Source of the DNA: Alcanivorax sp. S6407
GTDB taxonomy: Bacteria > Pseudomonadota > Gammaproteobacteria > Pseudomonadales > Alcanivoracaceae
DNA length: 64,000 bases
Reading direction: 5' to 3'
Assembly: GCF_023016115.1 (NCBI RefSeq)
Contig: NZ_JALKBH010000005.1
Location: 1-64,000 of the forward strand
Below the pieces are notes generated by a model, which was given only the letters and a program-made list of their open reading frames with translations, made no database searches and was not told where the DNA came from. Every line of letters begins with the position of its first letter. Positions within the stretch are counted from its first letter, which is position 1. Shown piece by piece: positions 1-7,311 of this stretch. The translations under genes and the position numbers were made by a program.

Positions 1-37
1 GTAGATACCGTCTCTCTCCATACCCTGCAAGCCTTCT

Positions 38-1054
38 CTAGGCGACTTGCGGGGTATATTCCTTCTGGTGTTTGATTACCCCGTAGGCAATCTGCACCAG
101 CTTTCTCATGGCAGCCACTACGATGGCCATCCTTGATTTCCCTTTGGCCTCCATTCTCTGTCTCAGTGCCCGGATGTCCGGGTTGTGAGTACAGGCTGTA
201 ACGGCCGCCATGTAGAGTTTCCCGCGGATTGAGGATCTCCCACCTTTGCGGATCTTTGCCGGCTTCCTCGAGTCGCCTGATTCGTTGTGCATCGGGGTTA
301 ATCCCACGAAGGCGGCGCACTGCTTGGCCGATCGGAACTGCCGGCTGTGTATCAACGACAGCAGCTCCCTGGACATCACATCACCTATGCCCTTGATACT
401 ATCCAGTAAAGCTCGATCGTTCTGGAGTTGAGGATGGCCATCGATGTGATCATCGATATCCTGCTTCAGCTTGCGTATCTCTTCCTTCAGCGCTGAGATC
501 ATATCCTTGATAGAGGCGATAACTCGTTCACTGGACTGGTTGAATTGGGCTTTCTCAAGCCGGTTTTCTTCCCGCTGCTGGTCTTTCTCCAGGGCATCCA
601 GTCGAGCACCAAGGGCGCGTAACTGTCTGACTTCAGGGGCTTCTGGCTGCCACAGATGAAGCCGCTCATGCTTCTCTTTCGCATACAGAGCCAGACCTAG
701 CGAATCGAGTTTGTCTGTCTTGCTCAAGAACCCTTCGCTCTTGGCGAAGTCTCGGGTGCGTGCCGGGTTGGCGACATAGACCTGCATGCCCGCTTCATGG
801 AGGGCATAGGTCAGGTTCTCGTGGTAAACACTGGTGGCCTCCAGGACCACATGAATCTCGGAGGGCTTGGCCCCGGTCTGTTTGAGCAGCCATTGAACAA
901 CAGTCTGCTCTTGGCCACGGGTATTTTGGAAAACCCGTGTTTTGACCTTCTGGGGTTGGGTTTGGCGAAGCCAAAGTGTGTCGAGTTTCTTCTTGCTAAC
1001 ATCGATTCCAACAAACTGCATCTCTCGTGTCTTCCCTTGCTTATGCGGCTTCAT
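38..1054 (-). CDS. IS110-family transposase (DEDD recombinase)
   Basis: Full-length at 338 aa. The N-terminal RuvC-like DEDD domain shows D18 in the GIDVSKKKLD motif, E72 in LEATSVYHEN, and D114/D117 in KTDKLDSLGLALYA. The C-terminal Tnp_20 domain starts near LLDSIKGIGDVMSREL, with the serine-containing segment GGRSSIRGKLYMAA and a basic C-terminus. IS110 recombinases excise and insert a circular intermediate and, in characterised members, are guided by an element-encoded bridge RNA. A second in-frame ATG (codon 12) fits the usual family N-terminus slightly better. No frameshift or truncation is seen, so the element could be active. Confidence 0.93.
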   Translation of the reverse strand: MKPHKQGKTREMQFVGIDVSKKKLDTLWLRQTQPQKVKTRVFQNTRGQEQTVVQWLLKQTGAKPSEIHVVLEATSVYHENLTYALHEAGMQVYVANPARTRDFAKSEGFLSKTDKLDSLGLALYAKEKHERLHLWQPEAPEVRQLRALGARLDALEKDQQREENRLEKAQFNQSSERVIASIKDMISALKEEIRKLKQDIDDHIDGHPQLQNDRALLDSIKGIGDVMSRELLSLIHSRQFRSAKQCAAFVGLTPMHNESGDSRKPAKIRKGGRSSIRGKLYMAAVTACTHNPDIRALRQRMEAKGKSRMAIVVAAMRKLVQIAYGVIKHQKEYTPQVA

Positions 1055-1200
1055 CCCGCGGTGGGGAGAGCCCGGATACCGTTCAGATTTAAGAGAATGT
1101 GGGTCGGAGCCAGATCTACAGCACAGGATCTATGTCCTCAGGAGCCTGCCAGGCTTCAGCCCGACCCGTGAGTGCTGGTAGCTAATCAGCACTCGTGGAG
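1055..1200 (-). ncRNA. Candidate IS110 bridge-RNA region
   Basis: The non-coding stretch on the 5' side of the transposase folds well on paper. An outer stem pairs GGGTCGG (1101-1107) with CCGACCC (1161-1167). Inside it are AGATC/GATCT (about 1112-1131) and GCCTG/CAGGC (about 1144-1154) pairings, and GTGCTG/CAGCAC lies outside at about 1173-1191. In IS110-group elements this position encodes the bridge RNA with target- and donor-binding loops. Expression and loop identity are inferred only. Confidence 0.3.
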
Positions 1201-1208
1201 AGATACAA

Positions 1209-1252
1209 GGAGCCTGCCTGCAGGCGATGTTTTGAGATCGCCTGCAGGCCTG
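1209..1252. repeat. REP-like palindrome beside the IS
   Basis: GCCTGCAGGCGAT (1216-1228) and ATCGCCTGCAGGC (1237-1249) are perfect 13-bp inverted arms with an 8-nt loop. The GGAGC...GCGAT frame is the same as in the other REPs of the window, with a different stem. It lies about 4 bp from the inferred IS end. Confidence 0.75.
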
Positions 1253-1278
1253 CCCTGAAGATTGCAGAGGGCTCCAGC

Positions 1279-1288
1279 GGGGGGGGGG
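1279..1288. repeat. G10 homopolymer tract
   Basis: Ten consecutive G on the plus strand directly abut the stop codon (1289-1291) of the minus-strand gene that follows. It is outside the reading frame, so slippage would alter the 3' untranslated region, not the protein. Confidence 0.9.
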
Positions 1289-2140
1289 TTAACGCCGGCG
1301 GCGGAAAAGCAACAGACCAGCAAGTGTCGTTAGCAGGGTGGCAGGGAGGCTGCCGCCGCTGGAGCGCGGGTTTTCGATAGCGCTGATGGCTCGCTCGATG
1401 TTGTCGAGTTTGGCATCCAGTGCGGCAAGGGCGGCTTTCTGCTCGGCATACACATCCATCTGTGCCACGGTCAGCACGTCTACATCACTCAATGCGTCTG
1501 CCAGGTTGGCGAGACGACGCAGTTTGCTGTCATTGCCGACGCTGACAGTGCCTTCTGCATTCTCACTGTCGAAGCCGATGCTTACGCCACCGTTGGTTGT
1601 GGTGCTGCCAACAGTAAAGCGAATGCCGTTGCGAACAACGGTTTCTGAGCGAGTGGCACACCATTGGTCTTCCCAGGGGGCACCCTCAGGAATGGGGGTG
1701 TCCTCGACAGTGACGGTCATATAATCCTTGGCGGCCTCGCCCATTACTGGGTAGCCGAAGTCTTTATGGACGCAGGTGTAGTCGGTAGCGGTGCCATCAC
1801 TCAGGCGTAGTGAAGGGTCCTGATGTTGTTCAATGGAAAGATAACCGTCGCCGCCGCTGGAGGAATCATTGGCCACAATGCTCCAGCTGTCCCCGAGTGA
1901 GGCAGGAATGGTGTAGTCCGGGCCGATGACAGAGACATCCTGAGTGGGAGAGCCAATATCCGTGAGCCTGATTCTCAGGTTGTTCTCTTTAAGCTCGAGC
2001 GGAGCGTAAGCAAAGTTTTGGTTCAGGTTGCAGTCCTGACCAAGGCAGGTATTGCCGGACACAATCAAGGCGTCTTCAATGACTTGATCAGCGAGGGCGA
2101 AGGCGGGCAGCAGCCCGATCACGAAGAGCAATTTTTTCAT
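1289..2140 (-). CDS. Exported protein with YadA-like neck and GlyGly-CTERM tail
   Basis: 283 aa from the ATG at 2140; an in-frame GTG three codons upstream is possible. The signal peptide runs MKKLLFVIGLLPAFALA. A unique middle region has several cysteines. Near residue 215 the segment TVSVGNDSKLRRLANLADAL followed by SDVDVLTVAQM resembles the neck/stalk motif of trimeric autotransporters (RRITNVAAG, DAVNVAQL). A short heptad-like helix follows. The C-terminus (SSGGSLPATLLTTLAG, then LLLFRRRR) matches the GlyGly-CTERM sorting signal processed by rhombosortase: Gly-rich patch, hydrophobic helix, Arg cluster. No YadA membrane anchor is present. It sits 14 bp downstream of a paralogue in an apparent two-gene operon. 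The function is unknown; surface exposure is inferred. Confidence 0.8.
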   Translation of the reverse strand: MKKLLFVIGLLPAFALADQVIEDALIVSGNTCLGQDCNLNQNFAYAPLELKENNLRIRLTDIGSPTQDVSVIGPDYTIPASLGDSWSIVANDSSSGGDGYLSIEQHQDPSLRLSDGTATDYTCVHKDFGYPVMGEAAKDYMTVTVEDTPIPEGAPWEDQWCATRSETVVRNGIRFTVGSTTTNGGVSIGFDSENAEGTVSVGNDSKLRRLANLADALSDVDVLTVAQMDVYAEQKAALAALDAKLDNIERAISAIENPRSSGGSLPATLLTTLAGLLLFRRRR

Positions 2141-2154
2141 GATAGTCACCCGCC

Positions 2155-2760
2155 TTATTCTGCTTCAGACAGTGTGCTGAGGCGCGCAGCAAGATCATCA
2201 ATGCGATCCTGCAGAAGTTGAATTTCTGCATCGATATCGGTGGTGTCCACAGAGGCTGCATAGGTGTTGAATTGGCCAAGGGTAACCGCATCGGTATCTT
2301 CGACGCCCTCAGCTACATGGGTAATACGGCGACCCGCCCCTGCGCTTCCTACGGAAACCGCATTTTCCTCTGTTGTGGCACCCGCTCCCAGAGCCACGTC
2401 TCCCTGCGGACTGATCTGCAGGTTATACATGCCGCTGCTGGCATTCAGAATAAAGAAGGCCGCCGGAAGGGAAGATTCGCCATCTGTTACGCCAACACGC
2501 CAGTCTGTTTGGGGAAACGGGTTGGAAGTGCTGGTGTCGTTAAAAAAGATCTGAGGGGACTCGCTTTTCAGCAGCAGGGTGTCGAAACCGAATTCCTCGC
2601 CGTCGATACAATCTGCGCCGATACAGGCGCTACCGGGTTTGGTCAGATCGCCAGACACGCCTTTGACGATCAGGTCGTCTTCGATTACCTGGTCTGCCAT
2701 GGTCAGCCCGGATACGCTGAGCAGTGCCAGAGCGGCAAGACGCTGGTTGATTGTTTTCAT
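2155..2760 (-). CDS. Exported protein with YadA-like neck motif, paralogue of the next gene
   Basis: 201 aa from the ATG at 2760, preceded by a GGGGGA ribosome site; a longer frame upstream lacks support. The signal peptide is MKTINQRLAALALLSVSGLT, ending near MADQVIED. The mature start DQVIEDDLIVKG closely matches the paralogue's DQVIEDALIVSG. ENAVSVGSAGAGRRITHVAE and then GVEDTDAVTLGQFN is a good match to the neck motif of trimeric autotransporter adhesins. A short coiled coil (IQLLQDRIDDLAARLSTL) ends the protein. There is neither a beta-barrel anchor nor a GlyGly-CTERM tail, so this copy is probably periplasmic, secreted or a partner of its neighbour. Trimerisation through the neck is inferred from the family. 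Confidence 0.8.
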   Translation of the reverse strand: MKTINQRLAALALLSVSGLTMADQVIEDDLIVKGVSGDLTKPGSACIGADCIDGEEFGFDTLLLKSESPQIFFNDTSTSNPFPQTDWRVGVTDGESSLPAAFFILNASSGMYNLQISPQGDVALGAGATTEENAVSVGSAGAGRRITHVAEGVEDTDAVTLGQFNTYAASVDTTDIDAEIQLLQDRIDDLAARLSTLSEAE

Positions 2761-2971
2761 GATTTCCCCCAAAAGATGTCGTTTTGATATTGGCGGCAAT
2801 TATAGGGTGGAAACCCTGTTTTTGGGTAAACTTTAAGCACGTGGCCCCTATACAGGATCAGCGGGGATTGCCGGGTACGGGCAGGGGCAGCGGATGCCAG
2901 GCAGACGTCGCGCCCCAAAACAGGGATAATGCCGGCCTGATACATCCACTCTCCAACCCGGCAGTGCCCCC

Positions 2972-5158
2972 ATGGAAATCAAGGTCAATTTTCTCGACAA
3001 CCTACGTCTGGAAGCCAAATTCGACGACTTCACGGTGATCGCGGATCAGCCCATCCGCTACAAGGGTGATGGTTCGGCGCCCGGCCCGTTCGATTACTTT
3101 CTGGCGTCGTCAGCCCTGTGCGCGGCCTATTTCGTGAAGGTGTACTGCAACACCCGGGATATCCCCACCGACAATATTCGCCTGTCGCAGAACAATATCG
3201 TCGACCCGGAAAACCGCTATAACCAGATTTTCCGCATCAATGTGGAGCTGCCGGAGGATCTCTCCGACAAGGACCGCACCGGTATCCTGCGCGCCATAGA
3301 CCGCTGTACCGTGAAGAAGGTGGTGCAGACCGGGCCGGACTTCCAGATCAATGCGGTGGAGAGCCTAGACGAGGATGCCCAGGCGCTGCTGACGGTGAAC
3401 CCGGACGACGCCAGCCGCACCCTGATCGAGGGTAAGGATCGGCCTCTTGAGGAAACCATCGCCACCATGACCGGGATCCTGGAGGACCTGGGCATGAAGA
3501 TCGAGGTGTCCTCCTGGCGCAATATCGTCCCTCATGTGTGGTCCCTGCATATCCGCGATGCGGCCTCGCCCATGTGTTTCACCAACGGCAAGGGCGCCAC
3601 CAAGGAAAGCGCCCTGTGTTCCGCGCTGGGGGAGTTCATTGAACGCCTGAGCTGCAACTTCTTCTACAACGACCAGTACTTCGGGGAAGAGATCGCCAAC
3701 AGCGAGTTTGTCCACTACCCCAATGAAAAGTGGTTCAAGCCCGGCCCCAACGATGCGCTGCCGGAGGAAATCCTAGACGAGCACACCCGCGCCATCTACA
3801 ACCCGGATGGCGAGCTGGGCGCCTCCAATCTGATCGATACCAACTCTGGCCGGGCCGACCGCGGCATCTGTTCGCTGCCGTTCGTGCGCAAGTCCGATGG
3901 CGAGACGGTGTACTTCCCCTCCAATCTGATCGAGAACCTGTTCCTCAGTAACGGCATGAGCGCCGGTAATACCCTGGCAGAAGCCGAGGTGCAGTGCCTG
4001 TCGGAGATCTTCGAGCGGGCGGTGAAGAAATACATCATCGAGCAGGAAATCGTACTGCCGGATGTGCCGGAGGATGTGCTGGCCCGCTACCCCGGTATCG
4101 TGGAAGGCATCAAGGCGCTGGAGGCCCAGGGCTTCCCGGTGCTGGTGAAGGATGCCTCCCTGGGCGGGGAGTTTCCGGTGATGTGCGTGACCCTGATGAA
4201 CCCTCGCACCGGCGGTGTGTTTGCGTCCTTTGGCGCGCATCCCAGTTTCCATGTGGCGCTGGAGCGGAGTCTTACCGAGTTGCTGCAGGGGCGCAGCTTC
4301 GAGGGCCTGAATGATGTGCCGCCGCCCACCTTCAACAGCATGGAAGTGTCCGAGCCGAATAACTTCGTGGAGCACTTCATCGATTCCACCGGGGTGATTT
4401 CCTGGCGCTTCTTCAGCTCGGCCGCGGACTATGAGTTTGTGGACTGGGATTTCTCCGGCACCACCGAGGAAGAAGCGGAGAAGCTGTTCGGTATTCTCGA
4501 AGAGCAGGAAAAGGAAGTGTACGTGGCGGTGCACGATCAGCTCGGTGCGCCGGCCTGCCGGATTCTGGTACCGGACTTTTCCGAGGTGTACCCGGTTGAG
4601 GATCTGATCTGGGACAACACCAACAAGGCACTGGATTATCGCGAGGATATCCTCAACCTGCATCGGCTCAGCGATGATGAGCTGAGTGCCCTGGTGGCGC
4701 GGCTGGAAGACAGCCAGATCGACAATTACACCGACATCATCACCCTGATCGGCATCGAGTTTGACGAGAATACGGTGTGGGGCCAGCTCACCGTGCTGGA
4801 GCTGAAGCTGCTGGTGTTGCTGGCGCTGGGTCGCCTGGAAGAGGCTGGCGAACTGGTGGACATGTTCCTGCAGTACAACGACAACACCGTGGAGCGCGGG
4901 CTGTTCTACCGGGCCATGAACGCGGTGCTGGAAATTGCCCTGGACGAAGACCTGGAGCTGGAAGACTTTCGCTATAACCTGAATCGCATGTTTGGCGAGG
5001 ACACCATGGCGCAGGTGGTGGGGGCGGTGGAAGGTACCGTGCGCTTCCCGGGGCTCACGCCCACCAACATGCAGCTGGAAGGGCTGGACAAGCATCTGCG
5101 CCTGATCGACAGCTACAAGAAACTGCACGCGGCGCGGGCACGCCTGGCCGGGCTCTGA
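2972..5158 (+). CDS. ycaO: OsmC-YcaO fusion, S12 methylthiolation accessory factor
   Basis: 728 aa, longer than E. coli YcaO because of an N-terminal OsmC-like domain (about 1-135) that keeps both family cysteines, C50 (SSALCAAYF) and C112 (DRCTVKKVV). The YcaO ATP-dependent cyclodehydratase-like core follows from about 165, including GKGATKESALCSALGEFIER and the acidic ATP/Mg-binding segments of the family. The C-terminal third is helical, TPR-like. YcaO is genetically linked to RimO in beta-methylthiolation of ribosomal protein S12; its exact reaction is not settled. The OsmC domain suggests thiol-peroxide chemistry or substrate binding (inference). A small conserved-looking gene follows 26 bp downstream, probably co-transcribed. 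Confidence 0.93.
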   Translation: MEIKVNFLDNLRLEAKFDDFTVIADQPIRYKGDGSAPGPFDYFLASSALCAAYFVKVYCNTRDIPTDNIRLSQNNIVDPENRYNQIFRINVELPEDLSDKDRTGILRAIDRCTVKKVVQTGPDFQINAVESLDEDAQALLTVNPDDASRTLIEGKDRPLEETIATMTGILEDLGMKIEVSSWRNIVPHVWSLHIRDAASPMCFTNGKGATKESALCSALGEFIERLSCNFFYNDQYFGEEIANSEFVHYPNEKWFKPGPNDALPEEILDEHTRAIYNPDGELGASNLIDTNSGRADRGICSLPFVRKSDGETVYFPSNLIENLFLSNGMSAGNTLAEAEVQCLSEIFERAVKKYIIEQEIVLPDVPEDVLARYPGIVEGIKALEAQGFPVLVKDASLGGEFPVMCVTLMNPRTGGVFASFGAHPSFHVALERSLTELLQGRSFEGLNDVPPPTFNSMEVSEPNNFVEHFIDSTGVISWRFFSSAADYEFVDWDFSGTTEEEAEKLFGILEEQEKEVYVAVHDQLGAPACRILVPDFSEVYPVEDLIWDNTNKALDYREDILNLHRLSDDELSALVARLEDSQIDNYTDIITLIGIEFDENTVWGQLTVLELKLLVLLALGRLEEAGELVDMFLQYNDNTVERGLFYRAMNAVLEIALDEDLELEDFRYNLNRMFGEDTMAQVVGAVEGTVRFPGLTPTNMQLEGLDKHLRLIDSYKKLHAARARLAGL

Positions 5159-5184
5159 ACACGGTAAAGGGAAACGCAAAGATC

Positions 5185-5595
5185 ATGACGCAGAACTGGA
5201 CACAACAGCCCCACAACGACGGCGCCAATGGGCAGACGCTGCATGCGATCCGTTGTCCCGGCGACGATGAGATGGCCATCAAGGAAGGGCTGGAAGCGGC
5301 GCTGGAAAAAGCGGTGAGCCTGCTCGATCGCAATGTGCGCGATGACTCTCGCTATCTGCTGTGCGAATGGAATGCCGACGGGGCCACGTTGCAGATCGTG
5401 GTCAGCGATGACAGTAAAAGCAAGGATGCCCCCGAGGTGGTGGAATGCGGCTTTGACGCTTTCGATACCCGTGTGGATGTGGAGCAGGTGCAATTCCTGA
5501 TCCGCGACTTCCTGACCACCTGCACTGCCTTCCTCGGCTGGTCACTGTTGGCAGCCTTCCATGAAGGCGATCGCCAGCGTTCGCGGTTGCTTTAA
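5185..5595 (+). CDS. Hypothetical protein downstream of ycaO
   Basis: 136 aa, soluble, acidic, no signal peptide or membrane segment. The central part reads like a small alpha/beta domain (LQIVVSDDSKSK, VEQVQFLIRDFLTTCTAFLG). I do not recognise the family. The 26-bp gap and same strand suggest an operon with the OsmC-YcaO gene. Codon use matches its neighbours, which supports a real gene. Confidence 0.7.
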   Translation: MTQNWTQQPHNDGANGQTLHAIRCPGDDEMAIKEGLEAALEKAVSLLDRNVRDDSRYLLCEWNADGATLQIVVSDDSKSKDAPEVVECGFDAFDTRVDVEQVQFLIRDFLTTCTAFLGWSLLAAFHEGDRQRSRLL

Positions 5596-5657
5596 AAGGC
5601 GGCTTTTACCACAGAGGACACAGCGTTCACTGAGGTAAACGCCGTGGTTGGCACTGA

Positions 5658-5709
5658 GCGCAGCGGGCTCCTCCCCGTAGGGCGGAGATTATTCGCTGCG
5701 CCCCCCCCC
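5658..5709. repeat. Nested hairpin ending in a C9 tract
   Basis: GCGCAGCG (5658-5665) pairs with CGCTGCGC (5694-5701), with CTCC/GGAG pairing inside. A run of nine C follows (5701-5709), only 8 bp before the stop codon of the minus-strand gene at 5718. It lies between convergent genes and may act as a transcription barrier, but there is no T-tract on either strand. Confidence 0.55.
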
Positions 5710-5717
5710 TTCGCCTG

Positions 5718-6182
5718 TTACCAGGCAATCTCGAACCCGGTTACCCGGCCGCTCTTCCACAGTTGCTTGGCGGAACCCGGATCCATACACCCGTTGGCGC
5801 GGGTGCCGCTGTAACCACACACCACTTCATCCCAGTCCGGTGAGCCCGAGACATTGTAGCCAAAGCCCTGATTGGCATCGGGTACTGCAGGATCAAGGCG
5901 AACATAGCCGTAGCTGGATCCGCTCTGCACTTTAAGCCAGATCACGGTGCTGCTGGGCGCATCGCAGTTACTGTCCCCATTCCAGCGCCAGGAACCACCC
6001 ACCACCGGTTCGCCCATGAGGCTGTCGAGACGATAGCGAACCTCAACGCTGCTGGCGCTGCAGTTGCCGATACGAACATTGTATTTGCTGTCGCTGCCAG
6101 AACCCGGGCCCACCGCCAGGGCGGTAGCGGGTGCCAGACTGGCGGCCAGCAGTGAGGCAATCAGAAGACGTGAAGCTTTCAT
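5718..6182 (-). CDS. Small exported protein, unknown function
   Basis: 154 aa from the ATG at 6182, preceded by GGGGAA; the longer upstream frame runs through a REP pair and is not credible. The signal peptide runs MKASRLLIASLLAASLAPATALA. The mature part is about 130 aa and has six cysteines in likely disulfide positions (RIGNCSASS, GDSNCDAPSS, DEVVCGYSG, ANGCMDPGS), consistent with a secreted or periplasmic fold. No family is recognised. Downstream it converges on the small gene after ycaO. Confidence 0.75.
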   Translation of the reverse strand: MKASRLLIASLLAASLAPATALAVGPGSGSDSKYNVRIGNCSASSVEVRYRLDSLMGEPVVGGSWRWNGDSNCDAPSSTVIWLKVQSGSSYGYVRLDPAVPDANQGFGYNVSGSPDWDEVVCGYSGTRANGCMDPGSAKQLWKSGRVTGFEIAW

Positions 6183-6282
6183 TGGTCGTTCCCCAGTTAA
6201 TGTTGTCAGTAACGAGTCTGGCGCAGCGAACGGTGATGGCGCATCCCCCATATGAGGTACGACACACCACTGCAAGCAGCGC

Positions 6283-6360
6283 CACTGTGGGAGCTTGCCT
6301 GCAAGGGAAGGTTTCGCTGCGGACAAAGAATCTTTCGCGTGCAGGCACGCTCCCACAGTG
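6283..6360. repeat. REP pair (inverted doublet)
   Basis: Two REP units face each other: CACTGTGGGAGC (6283-6294) with GCTCCCACAGTG (6349-6360), each carrying its own internal hairpin (TTGCCTGCAAG; CGTGCAGGCACG). This is a BIME-like layout. It lies upstream of the small exported protein. Confidence 0.85.
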
Positions 6361-6418
6361 CTTCGCACAAAACCGGGGTTGTCAGTTATGGGGGGTATTG
6401 CAGAGGGGAGGGGGTTAT

Positions 6419-6500
6419 CGTTGGCGCGGGGGAGGCCTTGCCACTGGCATGGCCAAGCCCGCGCAGCTGTTAACTATTCACTATTAACTGTTCACTGCTT
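6419..6500. repeat. Family D heptad arm plus GC-rich core
   Basis: An imperfect palindromic core of about 45 bp (CGTTGGCGCGGG ... CATGGCCAAGCCCGCGCA, 6419-6465) is followed by heptads of the TTAACTA/TTCACTA type up to 6500, directly against the gntR stop codon at 6501. The same core plus arm recurs at 9259-9341 beside trkH. Confidence 0.7.
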
Positions 6501-7166
6501 TTAAGCCGCGTTCCGTTTGGCAATCGCCCGCAACACAATCTGACACTGGTTGTCGCCGTATTCGCGAATGTCCGCACCGGCGTCCTGTTGCTTGCGGCCG
6601 ACGATATTCACCAGCAGGCGCTTGAAGATCTGTAGCGACACATCGAACTCTGTGGTGTCTTCCTGCAGGGCGATAAAGGAATATCGCTTGAGCAGGGGGA
6701 TCAGGTTCTGGATGTCGGTTTCCAGGTAGCGGTTGGCGGAGAAGCGGGCGGTGGCGATCTCCACGAAACGGAAGGCCAACTGATGAGCGGCAGGCATGTC
6801 GTTGTTATGAAAATGCTGCTCCAGCTGCGGCAGCATGGCCACCAGATCTTCGATTTGCCCCGGTTGCCAGCTCACGGCAGCACGCTCCGCCAGTTGCGAC
6901 AGCAGCAGAAACAGGAACTCGTACAGGTCCTTGACCTGGGTTTCGGTGACCTCACAGACCCGCGCGCCCCGGCGCGGCTGAAGCTCGATCAGATGTTGCT
7001 TTTCCAGCAGCCTGAAAGCCTCCCGGAGTGAGTTGGTACTCACATCAAGATCCTTGGCCAGCTCACTTTCGGGCAGTTTGGCCCCCGGGGCCAGCTCCCC
7101 GGTGATGATGCGTTCGCCCAGGTGGCGGGCGATCTGTTCGCTCAGACTGACAGCTTGCAACGACAT
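6501..7166 (-). CDS. GntR-family (FCD-type) regulator divergent from alkB
   Basis: 221 aa. The N-terminal winged helix-turn-helix spans about residues 8-70 (GERIITGELAPGAKLPESEL, then STNSLREAFRLLEKQHLI). The remaining all-helical domain resembles the FadR C-terminal (FCD) ligand domain, which in this family binds acyl-CoA or small carboxylates. It is divergent from the alkane hydroxylase gene with 145 bp between starts. Alcanivorax alkB2 genes are known to lie next to a GntR regulator. It most likely controls alkB and itself through the palindrome at 7224-7248; the ligand (fatty acid or acyl-CoA) is inferred. Confidence 0.88.
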   Translation of the reverse strand: MSLQAVSLSEQIARHLGERIITGELAPGAKLPESELAKDLDVSTNSLREAFRLLEKQHLIELQPRRGARVCEVTETQVKDLYEFLFLLLSQLAERAAVSWQPGQIEDLVAMLPQLEQHFHNNDMPAAHQLAFRFVEIATARFSANRYLETDIQNLIPLLKRYSFIALQEDTTEFDVSLQIFKRLLVNIVGRKQQDAGADIREYGDNQCQIVLRAIAKRNAA

Positions 7167-7196
7167 GACAACTTCCTGTGGATCGGCGGCGCCATT

Positions 7197-7263
7197 ATGA
7201 CGTCATGGGGGCAGTATTTCATTTCTTGAGTTGTTTGACAATTCAAGAGATCAAGGATAATGT
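7197..7263 (+). promoter_or_regulatory. Candidate alkB promoter with overlapping operator
   Basis: Inverted repeat TCTTGAGTTGT (7224-7234) and ACAATTCAAGA (7238-7248) with a 3-bp spacer and one mismatch. A consensus -35 hexamer TTGACA (7235-7240) lies inside it. A -10 candidate is GATAAT (7256-7261) or TAATGT (7258-7263). A separate 10-bp perfect palindrome, ATGACGTCAT, is at 7197-7206, nearer the regulator gene. Repression by occlusion of the -35 box is the simplest reading. This is inferred from layout. Confidence 0.65.
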
Positions 7264-7311
7264 TGCCATCGTTGACTGTTACTTTGAGCTTGAACAAGCG
7301 AGGACAAGGCC

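Larger units (their letters stand above)
1..1205 (-). mobile_element. IS110-family insertion sequence, ends approximate
   Basis: One transposase gene plus about 150 non-coding bases on its 5' side. Imperfect subterminal inverted 8-mers are visible: TCTCTCCA at 13-20 and TGGAGAGA at 1196-1203. A hairpin (TACCCTGCAAG at 21-31 with CTTGCGGGGTA at 46-56) overlaps the 3' end of the gene. The right side abuts a REP-like palindrome at 1209-1252; some IS110 members are known to target REP sequences. The left boundary may lie just outside the window, so the exact ends and the target site are inferred. Confidence 0.55.

Noticed and set aside
3773-5179. Long open frame opposite ycaO
   Set aside because: It mirrors the codon structure of ycaO, has His/Gln-rich nonsense-like composition and no ribosome site; ycaO is clearly the real gene.
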